Assembly: GCA_019321725.1 (NCBI GenBank) | Contig: CM033122.1 | Coordinates: forward strand, 1,550,001 to 1,614,000 | DNA: 64,000 nt | Source: Paulownia fortunei | Taxonomy: Eukaryota > Streptophyta > Magnoliopsida > Lamiales > Paulowniaceae | Reading direction: 5' to 3' | Shown: piece after piece, positions 47,820-60,323 of the stretch | Position numbering within the stretch: the first letter of the stretch is position 1 | How the letters are laid out: each line of letters begins with the position of its first letter | The notes under the pieces: generated by a model | The model's database searches: none | The model's input: only the letters and a program-made list of their open reading frames with translations | Told to the model about the DNA's origin: nothing | Position numbers and translations under genes: made by a program

Positions 47820-48490
47820 GTTTTGTTATTTTTGTATTTCGTAAATTGGGGCTGTCCACTAAATTCTAAGAGGTAAATTTGTTCTAAACAGTATAACATA
47901 AAAAATATATAGCAATATAAATCACTAAATAATTGTAATATAATATAAAATAATGTATTTCTTCACTAAGTTTAAATCTAACTCCGATTTGCATAATGAT
48001 CAACTTATCCTCGGTGAGAATCAAACTAGTCAATGTTGCAAAATTACAACTAAAATGGTTCAAATCCTGATAGGACTCGTTTTCTCAGCGAGTTATAGAA
48101 AATTTTGCTTCTGATACTTTTTTATATAGAAGAATATCTAGAATTTGTAGCATGCAAATATCATAATATGCATTTGATGTGGAAAGTCTTGTGTTTTCGA
48201 GAGTCAACTCCTTACAAAGATTTTCTTGTTTGCAATTCAAACAAATTGTTAGGCTCGTCTAGATTGTACATGTAAAAACACTCTGAATTATTTTTGTTAA
48301 AATTCTCCAATGTTCAGGTCACAACTAAAGTAGATAATATAAACAAAAGACATAAAACTATAAAATGCCAAATGAACCGACTTACCTCAAAACAAGGGAA
48401 ATATGGGATAATTAAAGTTGTCTGGATAAGGGTTATGTTTTGTAGTTGTATGGTGCATGAACGAATTAGAGCTTTCTAAATTTGTGGGCT

Positions 48491-48684
48491 TGGGCCACTT
48501 TTATTGTGCTTCTTGAATGTAGCTTTTGGGCCTTTATTGAAATATGGGCCATGAGCGCTATTATTGGTTAAACATTTGTGCATAGTCGACCTTATAGAGT
48601 TGGCCCAATCAAAATTTAATTCATACGAATAAATTTAAGCCCGTGGGGCATGGCATTATTAAGGCTCCATCCCCCCAAGGCCCA
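48491..48684. promoter_or_regulatory. Orphan TGGGCC cluster
   Basis: TGGGCC or GGCCCA occurs at 48491, 48527, 48545, 48602 and 48679, five sites in about 190 bases, 0.8-1.0 kb upstream of TMX2. This density is typical of core promoters of housekeeping genes. No gene is recognised to its right, so it may extend the TMX2 promoter or mark an unannotated transcript. Confidence 0.4.
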
Positions 48685-51600
48685 AGTCCTCAATGATCAG
48701 GTAAACATGAATTACATTGTAAAAGAATGATTATTATTTATCCACAAAGTCATGTTCTGTTCAAGTGAAAAAGGAAATGAAAACTACCTGTAAAAGCTTT
48801 TGTAGCTTTGGTAGTCTTATGTATGCCTTAATGTTCCAATTATTAAAAAGTGACAACTTCAGTCTATAATCTAATGGTACACTAGAATCAATGATCCTAT
48901 TCTTTTTTTTTTTCACTTTAATTTGTGCTTTTTAATCTTAAAGTAGCAGTGCATCATAAAATCAGACACAAATCTAATGGACCGGCAATTTACTTAGTAA
49001 AGCGGTAATGACCCAGACCTTTAAGAATCTTGTGCCCTTTAATAAGAGTCTGTAAGAAAACTCATTAGACCATTCCAAATATGGAAATCCCTTTGGATTT
49101 GTATTTGTGATTGTGGATTGGCTTGGTTCTTTTTTTTCTTTTTTAATAATAGTGAATGCCTTCATTACCTCAAATTTAAGCAAAGATTAGTGTATAATTT
49201 TTCTTTTTGACTGAGTCAAAAAGAAGTAGATTAATTAAAGTGCATACAAGTTGGATGGAACACTACTTAACTGCATCATCCATTTTTTTTTTTTTGAAAA
49301 AACCTGAAAGAACAACTTAATTCTTTTTTTTTTTTTATTACTTAAATTTCCGATTTCGCCGAACTAATTTTAAACCTCCTATACACCTACTCCTAACACC
49401 TAAAAGGGTAAATCGCGGAATATGCCTCAAACAACACCTAAGTTCCCAATAAGAAGTATACACTTTTGCGTATAAGCGATCCAACCCACAATGATCGCTC
49501 TAATCGATAAGTAACCCATTTATTATTTTATTTTATTTTTTAATATTTTCAAGTGTGTTTTAATTTTTGCATTGATTTTTGTCTAAAAATAAAAATGTGT
49601 TTGAATATAGTATATAAATAGTGACTTTATTTGTTTTAAATTGATATTTTAGTGTAAAAATAATAATTAATGAATTCTATTATTTTCTTTATGTCTCATC
49701 AATATTGGGATGAAAAAATATTATTTAACTAACTAGTAAAATTTACGGTTCGAGAACATGTAATCTCATTGCCCTAAATAGAATTTTAACGTCCAAAAAC
49801 GTAGATAGGATTGAATGGCATGCTCATTTGATAAAATTATGTTTTCAGATTATTATTTTTGAAAAATACATTTGTTTGGGGTCATTTATAAGAAAATTAT
49901 TGAGGAAAGGCAATCTCCTTCTACAGTGAAACTTATGACTTTTTTAGAGTTCCACAAAAATCTCAATTTTAGAAATCAATCTTTCGAAAAATCTTAAAAA
50001 TAAAAAGCTATCTTATCATGCACATGGGTTAAGTGTATGGATAGAATAACAACCATAATTTTTTTATAACGTAAAAGATATTACACTCGATGGTGTGCAT
50101 AGTGAATGTTGATTATATTTTACATCCACCTATATACATATATGTATGAATATGTATGAATGTATGATGAGATTACATCATGTGCATACTACCGAGTGTA
50201 GTGTATACAAGCCTCATTTTTCATAACAATCACACACAGAAGCATCTAATCATGCACTATCTTATATTAATATATATGCATATATATATGTGCGACTATG
50301 TATATTATATTAATATAATATATTAAAAGTGTATATTATACACTATTAGTTAAAATTTGTACTATGCACCCTCGTATAGTATACGCAGATATGAATAATT
50401 AAAATGATATTTTTCTTTTTTTTATATATTCTGAATTACAGAATAATATTTTGTATTTTTAAGGTGAAACATTTAGTTCACATATTATATTTACTTGTAT
50501 AATACTTAACGAGTAATACTCTATTTTAATAAATATTTATAATCTTTAAATATAATCTTATTTATAAGTATTATTAGAATATCATATAAACAAAAAAATA
50601 TGAATATACTAATTATAATTAAATAGTTATCTTCAAGTTTTGTCAAAATTATAAATTAAATAATATAAAAATACTTATAAAATAATTTTTACATAATTTA
50701 AAAATAATTATAAACATAATTCATATAAAATAATATCAAAATAATCCGTACTTTTGCTTTAGAATAATTATTTTACATTCTTATTTTACCATACGTCTAT
50801 GAACCCTTTATATTAACCGTTTTAATATATTTTACCAATTTTTTCACTGTAATTTTAACAAAAAAATCATAATATATTTGTATGTATTAAATGATGAATT
50901 TTTTCCATTCATATTTAACTGACTAGAATATTGTATTAATGTATATATATATATGTTGCATGTTATGTAGTTAATTGATTAAAAAATATTTTCAACATGT
51001 ATATTACATTAATATATATAGCCAATTTAACATATGTATATATGTCGATATATACATGCATCTTTGTATATAAAGATTTTACTAAAAAATATATGAAATG
51101 TGTATATTATATTAATATGTTAATAGTACAAATAAATATAATTAAATATGATAAATTGTTTGATGACAAGTGTCAAATGATTTTTTAAATAAATGTACCA
51201 AATAAACATATTTTAAGAGATTTTTTATAAAATCATCTATCCAATCAAATCAATTATTCTAAAAAAAAATATTACATCAATTAGAATCATTATACTTTTT
51301 CTAAAAAAAAATCAACTATTCAAAATTCATATTCAAATCAATATCTTATTTCTCTTAAAAAATCTCTTATCACTTTTTCTTCCAAATTAATTTTTCGAAA
51401 CGGACATGCCATTCAATCTCAGCCCTAATTTATAAGTGAACGAGAATGGAAAAAAAACAAAAATAATCATGAATATTTCCTTGTTGTTGCACACTTTTTT
51501 ATTTATTTGCTTACTTATATATTATTTATTTACTTCTTCTATCCCAAATACAGCTCTTAATTCATTTTTAGGACGTCTCAAAATAATACCACATGTTTTA

Positions 51601-52052
51601 AAATAGAAATTATTATTTATATTAAAATAATAATATTATACTACTAATTTTTAATTAATTTTTTAAATAATAATGTATAAATACACAAAATTTATTTAGA
51701 TTGAAGAATTTTAGAGTTAAAAATTTTAAATTTATAATAACAAAATCAATTGAAATTATTTAAAAAAATTCAAGTTATAATTAATTAACATTCATTTTAA
51801 ACTATTTTTTCAATTATTACGGTAAATTTCAAATTCACCTAATTTTGAAATCAACTAAAATTCCTAACTCTAATTTTTTTTCCTCAAAATCCAAATTTAC
51901 CTTAAGATTCTTTCAATTATCATTTAAAACTTATTCGAATCAAATAGGAGTTTTCATTTGAGGTAAGAGGCAGTATATTGGTAACGGTATGGGTTATGTA
52001 GGCAACCCACTCCTCGAGCTTAGAAAAGAAAGAAAAGAGAGGGTATCCGTTC

Positions 52053-52294
52053 CACGTGACCTATCACCAGGAGGAGGACCCCAGGTGCGGTGCATTAGAC
52101 GCACGTGACCAGGGCGGCACGTGCTCACACGTTGCCGCGAGTTACAAGTATCATTGGACAGCAGGAAGCATCAAAGAAAAGGCAAAACCCCATCTGATGC
52201 TCGCCACGTGGCATTGACTACCGTTTTTGGCTTTTGACACAAGCTTAGGCCCCTCACATGGTCCGCTGACACACTGTCCACCCTTTGTCACGTG
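52053..52294. promoter_or_regulatory. Dense G-box (CACGTG) cluster
   Basis: Perfect CACGTG palindromes start at 52053, 52102, 52118, 52205 and 52289, with an additional ACACGT near 52127. The island is much richer in G+C than the surrounding AT-rich DNA. CACGTG is bound by bZIP (ABRE) and bHLH (PIF-type) factors. The nearest gene start in the matching direction is the GATA gene, 4.4 kb away. Confidence 0.5.
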
Positions 52295-53539
52295 CAATTT
52301 GGACATTAGAGAAGCTTAATTTTCTTAAAATGATTTAATTACTACACAAAGCGCGCACACACACACACACACACATATATGTATGTATATATATCTATAT
52401 ATATATATGTTTAAGTTATAAAAATAAAATTGCAAAGATAGGATAACCTTTCAAATGAAGCAAGAAAACTTATGTATATATGAAATAAAAAAGGAAAACT
52501 AGATACTCGTATATTCTTTATTGATCGTTCTTGCTTTCTTATTAATGAAGAAATCATATGAAAAACTAAAATCCTCAAAATCGCATGTGAAATTGTTATC
52601 TAATACGTATATTAATTATTGGATTGATTTGATCATGAAGCATACGTACTGAACTTGAGAATTGATGGTATCATAATTGTGGAATTCTAATGTATGGTTC
52701 TTCATCATATTTCTTCTTCTTAAGGCCTTCTCTTTTTTTCTTTTTTTAATTAATTTTCGATGCATTAGAATTGACATGAAAATATAGAGAAATTTCATTA
52801 TGTTCTTCATTGAGAAAATAAATGACAACTTTTTGTATCACTAATCAAATATAAATCGTGATCAAGAATGAAGGTTTGCATTTCCTCTACTTGGAGAAAT
52901 TCCTAAACGAATAAATGTTTGGTTTCTAATTTGGCACTTTTGGGTTAATTAACAATTTAACATCTTTTTTCTGTTCTTGAGTAAGTCATTAAAATGTAAA
53001 TATGTAAAAGTGATGAACATCAATGTTTTAAATTAGATATTAAGTACATCAATTCATTTATATTAGGACAACAATTAGTTAATAAGAAATATATTGAATA
53101 ATCATGTGTGAAATTCTACACTCAAATTCAAAACTCATACATATTATCAAAATAATTATTTTGATGTATCTTAGACGGACGCAATAGAAAGAAAAACTTT
53201 CCAATTCCTTATCTCAAGGTCTATATTAAGAATTGAAATCTATTAGTAAGAATATCAATCAAATTATATAATTTTTTTTTCATACTCATACTAGTTTCAT
53301 TATAAAATTAGGATTAAGTGTTTTCAATCAATTTGTAATTCTTTTACCACGAATTATTAGTTCGTCTTTAATTAGGAAACCATTTATTTATCAACTATCT
53401 AATATATACATGTATGGACATATATAACAAACGGATATATATATATATATATACATATGTTTTTTTTTTCTTTCTATTTTACATTTCTGTTCACGCTTTT
53501 CAAATTGATCAATGAATAATAGCAGTAACACATTATCCA

Positions 53540-53705
53540 CTCCACCCCACGTAGGGATTAGTGTCTTTCAAGGGGCCTCACTTCCCACCAATTGCTACGT
53601 GTTCCAACTCGCGCACTATTTAACCTTTGATTTCCTTAAATCTGATGAGGCAGGTTAAAACCACTATAAAAAATGCAAAATATCACAATCCAAAGCCACG
53701 TGGCA
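53540..53705. promoter_or_regulatory. Second ACGT-rich island
   Basis: CACGTA near 53547, TACGTG near 53597 and a perfect CACGTG at 53697-53702 (in CCACGTGG) lie in a stretch richer in G+C than its flanks, 3 kb upstream of the GATA gene. It resembles the island at 52053 and may be part of the same regulatory region. Confidence 0.35.
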
Positions 53706-56700
53706 CAATCCAACAAATCACATAATTGTCTACTTAGCAGTGGAAGTGTATGATAAAAAACAAAAGGTAGAATATAAAAATGGAATTAAAAAAGGGTAAA
53801 ATATCATATATTTAAATTTAGAAATTAGAGAAAAATAAAAATAATTTATACATCAATGAGAGGACTTTTATGCATTATATCATCTTTTGTTAGTTTAATT
53901 CATACAATATCCATATAATATTCATATACAAGTAAATAAAAAATCTTCTCATTTTTCGTATATATTTTGAGTTTATCGAATAATACTTATATATTTTAGG
54001 TAAAATGTTTAGTACATATATTATATGTATTATGTATTATAATTCACAAATAATATATTTATTTATAAATATTTATCTAAAACCTAAAAATTGTATTAAT
54101 ATTATCTATAAATATTAATTAAATATTATAAACATTAAAAAATAAAAATATATTAATTTATAAAAGAATTAATTATTAATAAATTATTGTTTTAATATTA
54201 TATCATAATTATAAAATAATTAATATGGTGATATATATAAAATAAATTTTGCATAATTAAAAATAAGTTGTGATAGTATAAAAAGTTATATAAAAATGGG
54301 TTATTTAGGTAAATAGTGGGTTGTGAGAGAATATTAAACGAGAAAATTAAAAAAACATATTTATAATTGATACACTTCCATCTATTTATACTTTCAACTT
54401 CTTTGAATGGACAGTGAAGTTCGAAAATATATGAATGATAGTGAAAATTGAAAATATATGGATGATAGACATTGAAAACTTCTAAGGGTAAACAGATGAG
54501 CTCTTGAAAAATATTCCAAGTATATATTACTATTTATAAAAGCTCTTTTGTAGAAGCTTCTTTATCTATAATCTTCGTACCTATTAGAATCTTTCAATTA
54601 AATTCTATAATTTTTTTTACCTTTCTATGCTTCTCTATAAATTCTAGAAATGTATAATATATTTTTTTCAGGACAATATATATAACAATAATGTCAAAAT
54701 AAGTCGAATTTTTACTATCGAATTATTTTTATAAATTTGAGTTTTTATTCGTACGTCTATGTATCTATATTATTTATTTTCTATATTTTTTGATCGATTT
54801 TTTCATTATAACTTTAACAAAGTTTTAGAATATACTCGCACATATAAAATAATAAATATTTTTGTCTCTTATTTAACTAATTAGGCTTTCAACATCATTG
54901 GTTCATTTAACTTAGTTATGAACAATTTCATTTACTACTTTGACCCCAAACGGGTTTCATTATAATTTTTTTTTTAAAAAAAAGTAAAACTAGTAACTTT
55001 AGTCTCTACATTAAGTAATTTTCTATATAACTGTCGAAGTGAACTAATTTTATTGTTACCTTTTCAATTTTTGGAGATGAAATAATTAATCTTATTACAA
55101 AATAATTTCCCTTCCTTGTTTGGTATGATAATTATTAATTAAATAGTTCAAAATTCTTATTACATTTTTTCCCCATTTTCATAGCCGATTTTTTAATTTT
55201 TTATTTTTGAACAGAAAAGATAATGTCTATAGGTAGAATACTATTTTTATTTTTATTACATCATATATTTTTATTTCTATGATTTTTTTAATTAGTAGCC
55301 CAAATTAATATATACTATGTCTAGATTGATGACATCTTATTCTAACTTGTAAGCAAATCTTACATGATTGTAGGTGTACTTGGAGTCATAACTGTTGTAC
55401 AACTATGCAATCATGACTAGATGGTTAGAAAAATTTGAATAGAGTTGAGCAACATTTAAGAAAATTGAACTTTGATCGAAATAAAAGTTGAAACTCATGG
55501 ACATATATGAAATTTTAAAAATTTCAACCGATTTGATCGATTGGAAGTTAGATTGTATTGGAAATGAAATGTCCAACTTTCCTACAGTTTTGTGAATTTT
55601 ATTTAGTCATTTTCAAGTTCCGTTGTCCTTAATGAAGTTCCATACGTACCTTAATTAATGTAAATTAATGTTAATGAGTGACATAATTGATAATTAATTA
55701 AACTCGAGCATTAGAGTAGATAAAGACGTAAAATGGTTGAATTCATGCTGAATAAATTTAATCTTAAATTTTATTTACTGTCAAATGGGATACTTGACAA
55801 CAGATAAATAAATGCAAACAGGGTATAATTCATAATAATAAATTATAATTGATTTTTAATAAATTTCAATTTCTTTAACACTTATTTTGTATGATAATTG
55901 AGTTATTTGAATTTTTTTTAAATCTATCTTTCTCCATCAAAATGCAATCCCAGTGAATTACCAAACCTACCTTCCAAACCTATATATATATATATATATA
56001 TATGAATTAATAAATCTGTGATCACAAACAATAACACTAAAATGTTATAATAGGGTCTTGATCAATCATGTAGCCATAAAATCCCTAATCCCCAAGCCCC
56101 AACTGCTTTGGTCCCATTGCACTTTTTGCAGTGAATTCCCCCCTCTTATCTCAAAAAGGGTCCGGTGGGAATGACCTAGTTCTTAAGTAAAAGACCATTC
56201 GTATTCATCCCCAACATCACACCTCACGTGTGGTCCACCAATACTATGTCGTGATCATAACACCCCATGCCCAAAAATCCCTCATTTGGTCTCCATAAAT
56301 TGGCAAAACACAGATGAAGGACACTGTCGTAATTTCACATGTTTTCCCTTTTTCTTTATTTTTTACACTTTTTTTTTCCCTCAGGAATGAAGGGCATTAT
56401 CGAAATTTACACCCATAATCTTTCCTTTTGCCAATTAATTACACTTCTATTTGCCATATTAAAACTAACAAATCTCCATCTCTTTTTAAAGCCATAATTT
56501 TTCCTAGTCAAAATCCAATTTTTTAGCTGCCCTCCTGTCCCCTTCAAGCGCAAATAAACCCCTCCCCTCACTTCTCTCCAAAACTTCACTCCTCTCCTCA
56601 ACTCTCTCTCCCCAAATTTTCACACACAAACACACATTCCAATACTCTATTTCTCAACTTTTCTTCACACACTTCTCTTCTTCTTACATCCCTTTTTGGG

Positions 56701-56720
56701 TGTGTTCAAGAAAATTTCCA

Positions 56721-58344
56721 ATGGAAACCCCAGAATTCTTCCAAACAAGCTACTATAACGCTCAATTCGCGACCGAAAAGCGACTCTCCGACGCGAAAAA
56801 TAGCGACCATTTCATCATTGAAGACCTATTAGACTTCCCTAACGATGAAAGCATGGTGGCGGCCGATGGCGGCCTTGAGGCGGCATTGACTGGAACCTCC
56901 ACAGACTCCTCCACCGCCACGGCGGTCGACACTTCATGCAACTCCTCATTCTCCACCGCGGAACCACATTTCCAGGCTGCCGACATCGGTGGGCCCCGCA
57001 GCTTCGCGGATGGGCACTTCTCTAATGAACTTTGTGTCCCGGTACGTAGTTTGATTGAACAGTTCATGCAACCTATGATTGCGTGACAATTCAATGTAAA
57101 TTCTGTAATTGAGTGGAGTTAATTCTCCTTTTCCTTTTCTTGTTTTCAGTTTTTTTTTTTAATCTTTTATTACTAGAGTTTTTTGAGAATTACTATGGTG
57201 CCGACTAGCTTTTAACACTTTCGTACGTTAATATGTGATATGGGATTTTTGTCTCAATGGCTTTTTCGGTTTCTTCTATAAACAAAAGCGTGTGCTTTTT
57301 CTTGTTTGGTAGCTGAGAAGAAACAGAAAAGAATGACAAGACATTAATAAGTTTCACTATATTTCATGTGAAAAAAAATTAATTTTTTCAAGAAAGAAAA
57401 TTGAAGGTTTAATAATTCAAAGTTATATCTCTTTGTAACATTCTATGAGAATGAAACTAAACAAATTACGTTAGAAAAGTAAAAAAGGCTGCAAAGTAAA
57501 GTGTATGTTGTGTAGAATTATGAATTGATATTTATTAAGCAATAATAGTTATTAAAAAAAGGAAGAACTGAATTCCTTCATTAACTTAATTTATTCAATT
57601 TCAATTTTACAGTATGATGATTTGGCTGAGCTGGAATGGCTATCGAATTTCGTGGATGAATCATTTTCAAGCGAGGACTTGCAGAAGCTGCAGCTTATAC
57701 AAGGAATGAAGGCCCGAACTAATGAAGCTTCGGAGACTCACCAGTACCAATTCCAGCCAGAAACCACCCGTCCAGGCCCCATGCTCCGCTCCGAAATGTC
57801 GGTCCCCGCCAAGGCCCGTAGCAAGCGCTCACGCGCCGCTCCTGGGAACTGGACATCTCGCCTTCTCGTGGTGTCGCCTACACCAACCGCCAACGTCCCC
57901 GCCATGTCATCATCGTCGGAGTCCGACGTCGCCACAGGCAAGAAGTCGCCGAAGCCGGTGGCCCCGAAGAAAAAGGAAGTGCCCGATAATTCAGCTAGTG
58001 GCGAGGGGCGGAAGTGCCTCCATTGCGCCACCGACAAGACTCCACAGTGGCGAACCGGGCCCATGGGCCCCAAGACCCTGTGCAATGCCTGTGGAGTAAG
58101 GTACAAGTCGGGCCGCCTTGTACCGGAATACCGACCGGCGGCGAGCCCGACATTTGTTCTTACCAAGCATTCGAATTCACACAGGAAAGTTCTTGAGCTG
58201 AGAAGGCAGAAAGAGATGCTTAGAGCTCAGCAGCACCAGCAGCAATTTCTGCATCATCATCAAAATATGATGTTTGATGTATCCAACGGTGATGATTACT
58301 TGATTCATCAGCATATCGGGCCCGATTTTCGGCAGCTGATTTAG
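56721..58344 (+). CDS. GATA zinc-finger transcription factor, GATA9/GATA12-like
   Basis: Two exons, 56721..57041 and 57613..58344, give 350 residues. The donor is GTCCCG/GTACGT and the acceptor TTTTACAG, phase 0. The N-terminus is acidic and Ser/Thr-rich, with a [12 protein letters not shown] motif; exon 2 opens [17 protein letters not shown], as in A-subfamily GATA factors. A basic [10 protein letters not shown] segment (about 172-182) is probably a nuclear signal. One class IV finger follows: C242-x2-C245-x18-C264-x2-C267 with [14 protein letters not shown], then [16 protein letters not shown]. The C-terminus ends DDYLI...GPDFRQLI, the mark of the GATA9/GATA12 pair. The product binds WGATAR sites in the nucleus. 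The ATG at 56721 follows a CT-rich leader. Exon 2 and late exon 1 are much richer in G+C than the surrounding DNA. Confidence 0.95.
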
Positions 58345-60288
58345 CAGTAAAAGAGTATTAGTATTTTTCATGGGGAGGCCTTGATGTTTAGAGAAATTTC
58401 CCATTTTTTTTTTCTTTAGTCCATTAATTAGCTAGGAGTATTGATTCCTAACTCATTGGATTTTGTCGTTTTTTTTTTATTATTATTATCAGGATGAAAC
58501 CAAAAAAAAAAAAAAAAAATGGAAGCAAGAAAAATAGAGGATAGGGACTAATGCCCTTTGAAGTGTACTTCTGCCAAATCTGGCAAAATCCTTGAACCAA
58601 TTTTCGTTATTTGAAGAACTTCTCATTTCTTCTAATTTTCCTATAAGTTTCCTTTGAGTTGTATCGAAAATTACACTTTTTCAATGTTCTATTTTAATTT
58701 GATTTTTCATTTTGAATTCCATATATATGGATACAAGCCATATATATATTTCAGAGAATGAATAAATTAGTAGAAGTGTAAATATTCACTTGGCATGTAT
58801 ACGTAATTAAAAAAAATTCAATTTAGAACAAAAGTTCAAGTTAATTAAAATTACATGGACCGTACTAATGTCATTATAGGCAAAGTAAACATATATAAAA
58901 AGAAGAAACATAAATTGGCAAGAATTCCAGCTAAGATTGTGATTACACAAAATACTCAAAGAAAAAGAAAAAAAAAAAAAAAGAAAGAAAGAGTTGAGGG
59001 GTCAAAATTTAAGTTCAAGAGCAATTTCCTGTTCCTGTCCCATAATAGGCAGCGTGGTGGATATCCATCCTTGAAAATTCTTTCACACTTAAAAAAAATA
59101 AATCATTTTAATTGAGTAATATTATGTTGATGCCCTACTTCTAGTCGTCTTGCAAACAATCATTTTGCATGCATTTATTTCAAATTGAACTACCAATAGA
59201 TACATGTCGGTAGGATGTCGGTACCTTCAATATTGCCCTTTTGCCACAGACAAGGAAACTCAAATTCACTTGTGATTTTTGTGGATGCAGTGTTTGTATT
59301 GGTCCATAGCAACATGAAGTTACGTGCAGGAGTGTCACATTTTTTGTGATATTGAAAGAGTGGTTTTAATTTGTGTGCCTAGCATGATTCACTAACATAT
59401 ATATTACATTTGTAAGAAGTTTGATATATATATATATAATTTTTTTCGGATATACCAGTTAAGATTCTGTTGTCTCATGAAAAATTGCCAGCTACATACA
59501 ATATATATGTTTGATTGCCTATTCAATTTAATATTTTGTAATTGCCCTAAATTTGTAATTTCATTTTGATTAATCGTTGATAATAGAATAAATAGGACTT
59601 CAACTAACTAAAGTCCACACGTATAATTCATCTCATCCATCGTGAACTTTTCTGAAGACTCTCTCCTCCTCCTTAAATTGAAGATATATTCTAAGAATAA
59701 CTCTAAAAAGAAAAAAGGGCAAAAATATCATTTTTTATTCAGTGAAACAAAAAAGTGTACAAAAAAATTATACTAAAGTCTAACTGAGTATTCATGAATT
59801 TAGATTGGTAAAAACAAGAGGGGCACAATTTCCAGAGAGATAATTCTTTGGCCACATGAAATTCAGTGAGGATACATGTATCTGGTGGTGAATATCCAAA
59901 ATGAAAGAAAGTTTTTTACAGAGAATGTTAGTATCTTTGATTCTTTACCTTAAGCTTATAGGCATTGTGGATTGGTATTATTAATCTTTTGTTACCTCGT
60001 TTTGTGATTCCTGTAGTGAAATCCGTTGGCTGTTTCTTAAATATTGGCAATGATATCTTTTTGCACGGAATTCAATTCTACCACCCCAAATTCATTGGTC
60101 CTCGAGAAAGAGTAGATAAAAATAAAAAGTGGGTTTTGGAGTCAGAACTCAGACGTGCCTACTTTCATGCACACCATGTGAGAATCCACATTCCTCAATT
60201 TTTATTGTCATTTTTCAATACACCTTCAGATTTCAGAATTAGGCTGGGGCAGTCCCTCAACTGAATTACTGAAAATAAGTCTTTTTCT

Positions 60289-60323
60289 GGGGGTTGGGTT
60301 GGGGGGGGAGGGGGTGGTGGTGG
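60289..60323 (+). repeat. G-rich tract, G-quadruplex motif
   Basis: Four or more G-runs of at least three are separated by TT, TT, A and T, followed by GGT repeats. This fits the G3+N1-7 quadruplex pattern on the plus strand. Confidence 0.7.

Larger units (their letters stand above)
47703..56720. other. Intergenic region between TMX2 and GATA genes
   Basis: A 9-kb divergent intergenic space with no recognisable coding exon. It contains the TMX2 promoter, an orphan TGGGCC cluster (48491-48684), a less AT-rich unique stretch at about 49340-49520, very AT-rich DNA from 49520 to 52000 with a Stowaway-like phrase at about 51530-51610, the CACGTG cluster at 52053-52294, a second ACGT island at 53540-53705, and TA microsatellites at 52370-52408, 53437-53451 and 55979-56003. 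The last ~250 bases are CT-rich and form the GATA leader. Confidence 0.6.

Noticed and set aside
59965..60264. 99-codon plus-strand frame
   Set aside because: It begins with TTG, matches no known family and has no splice or promoter support.
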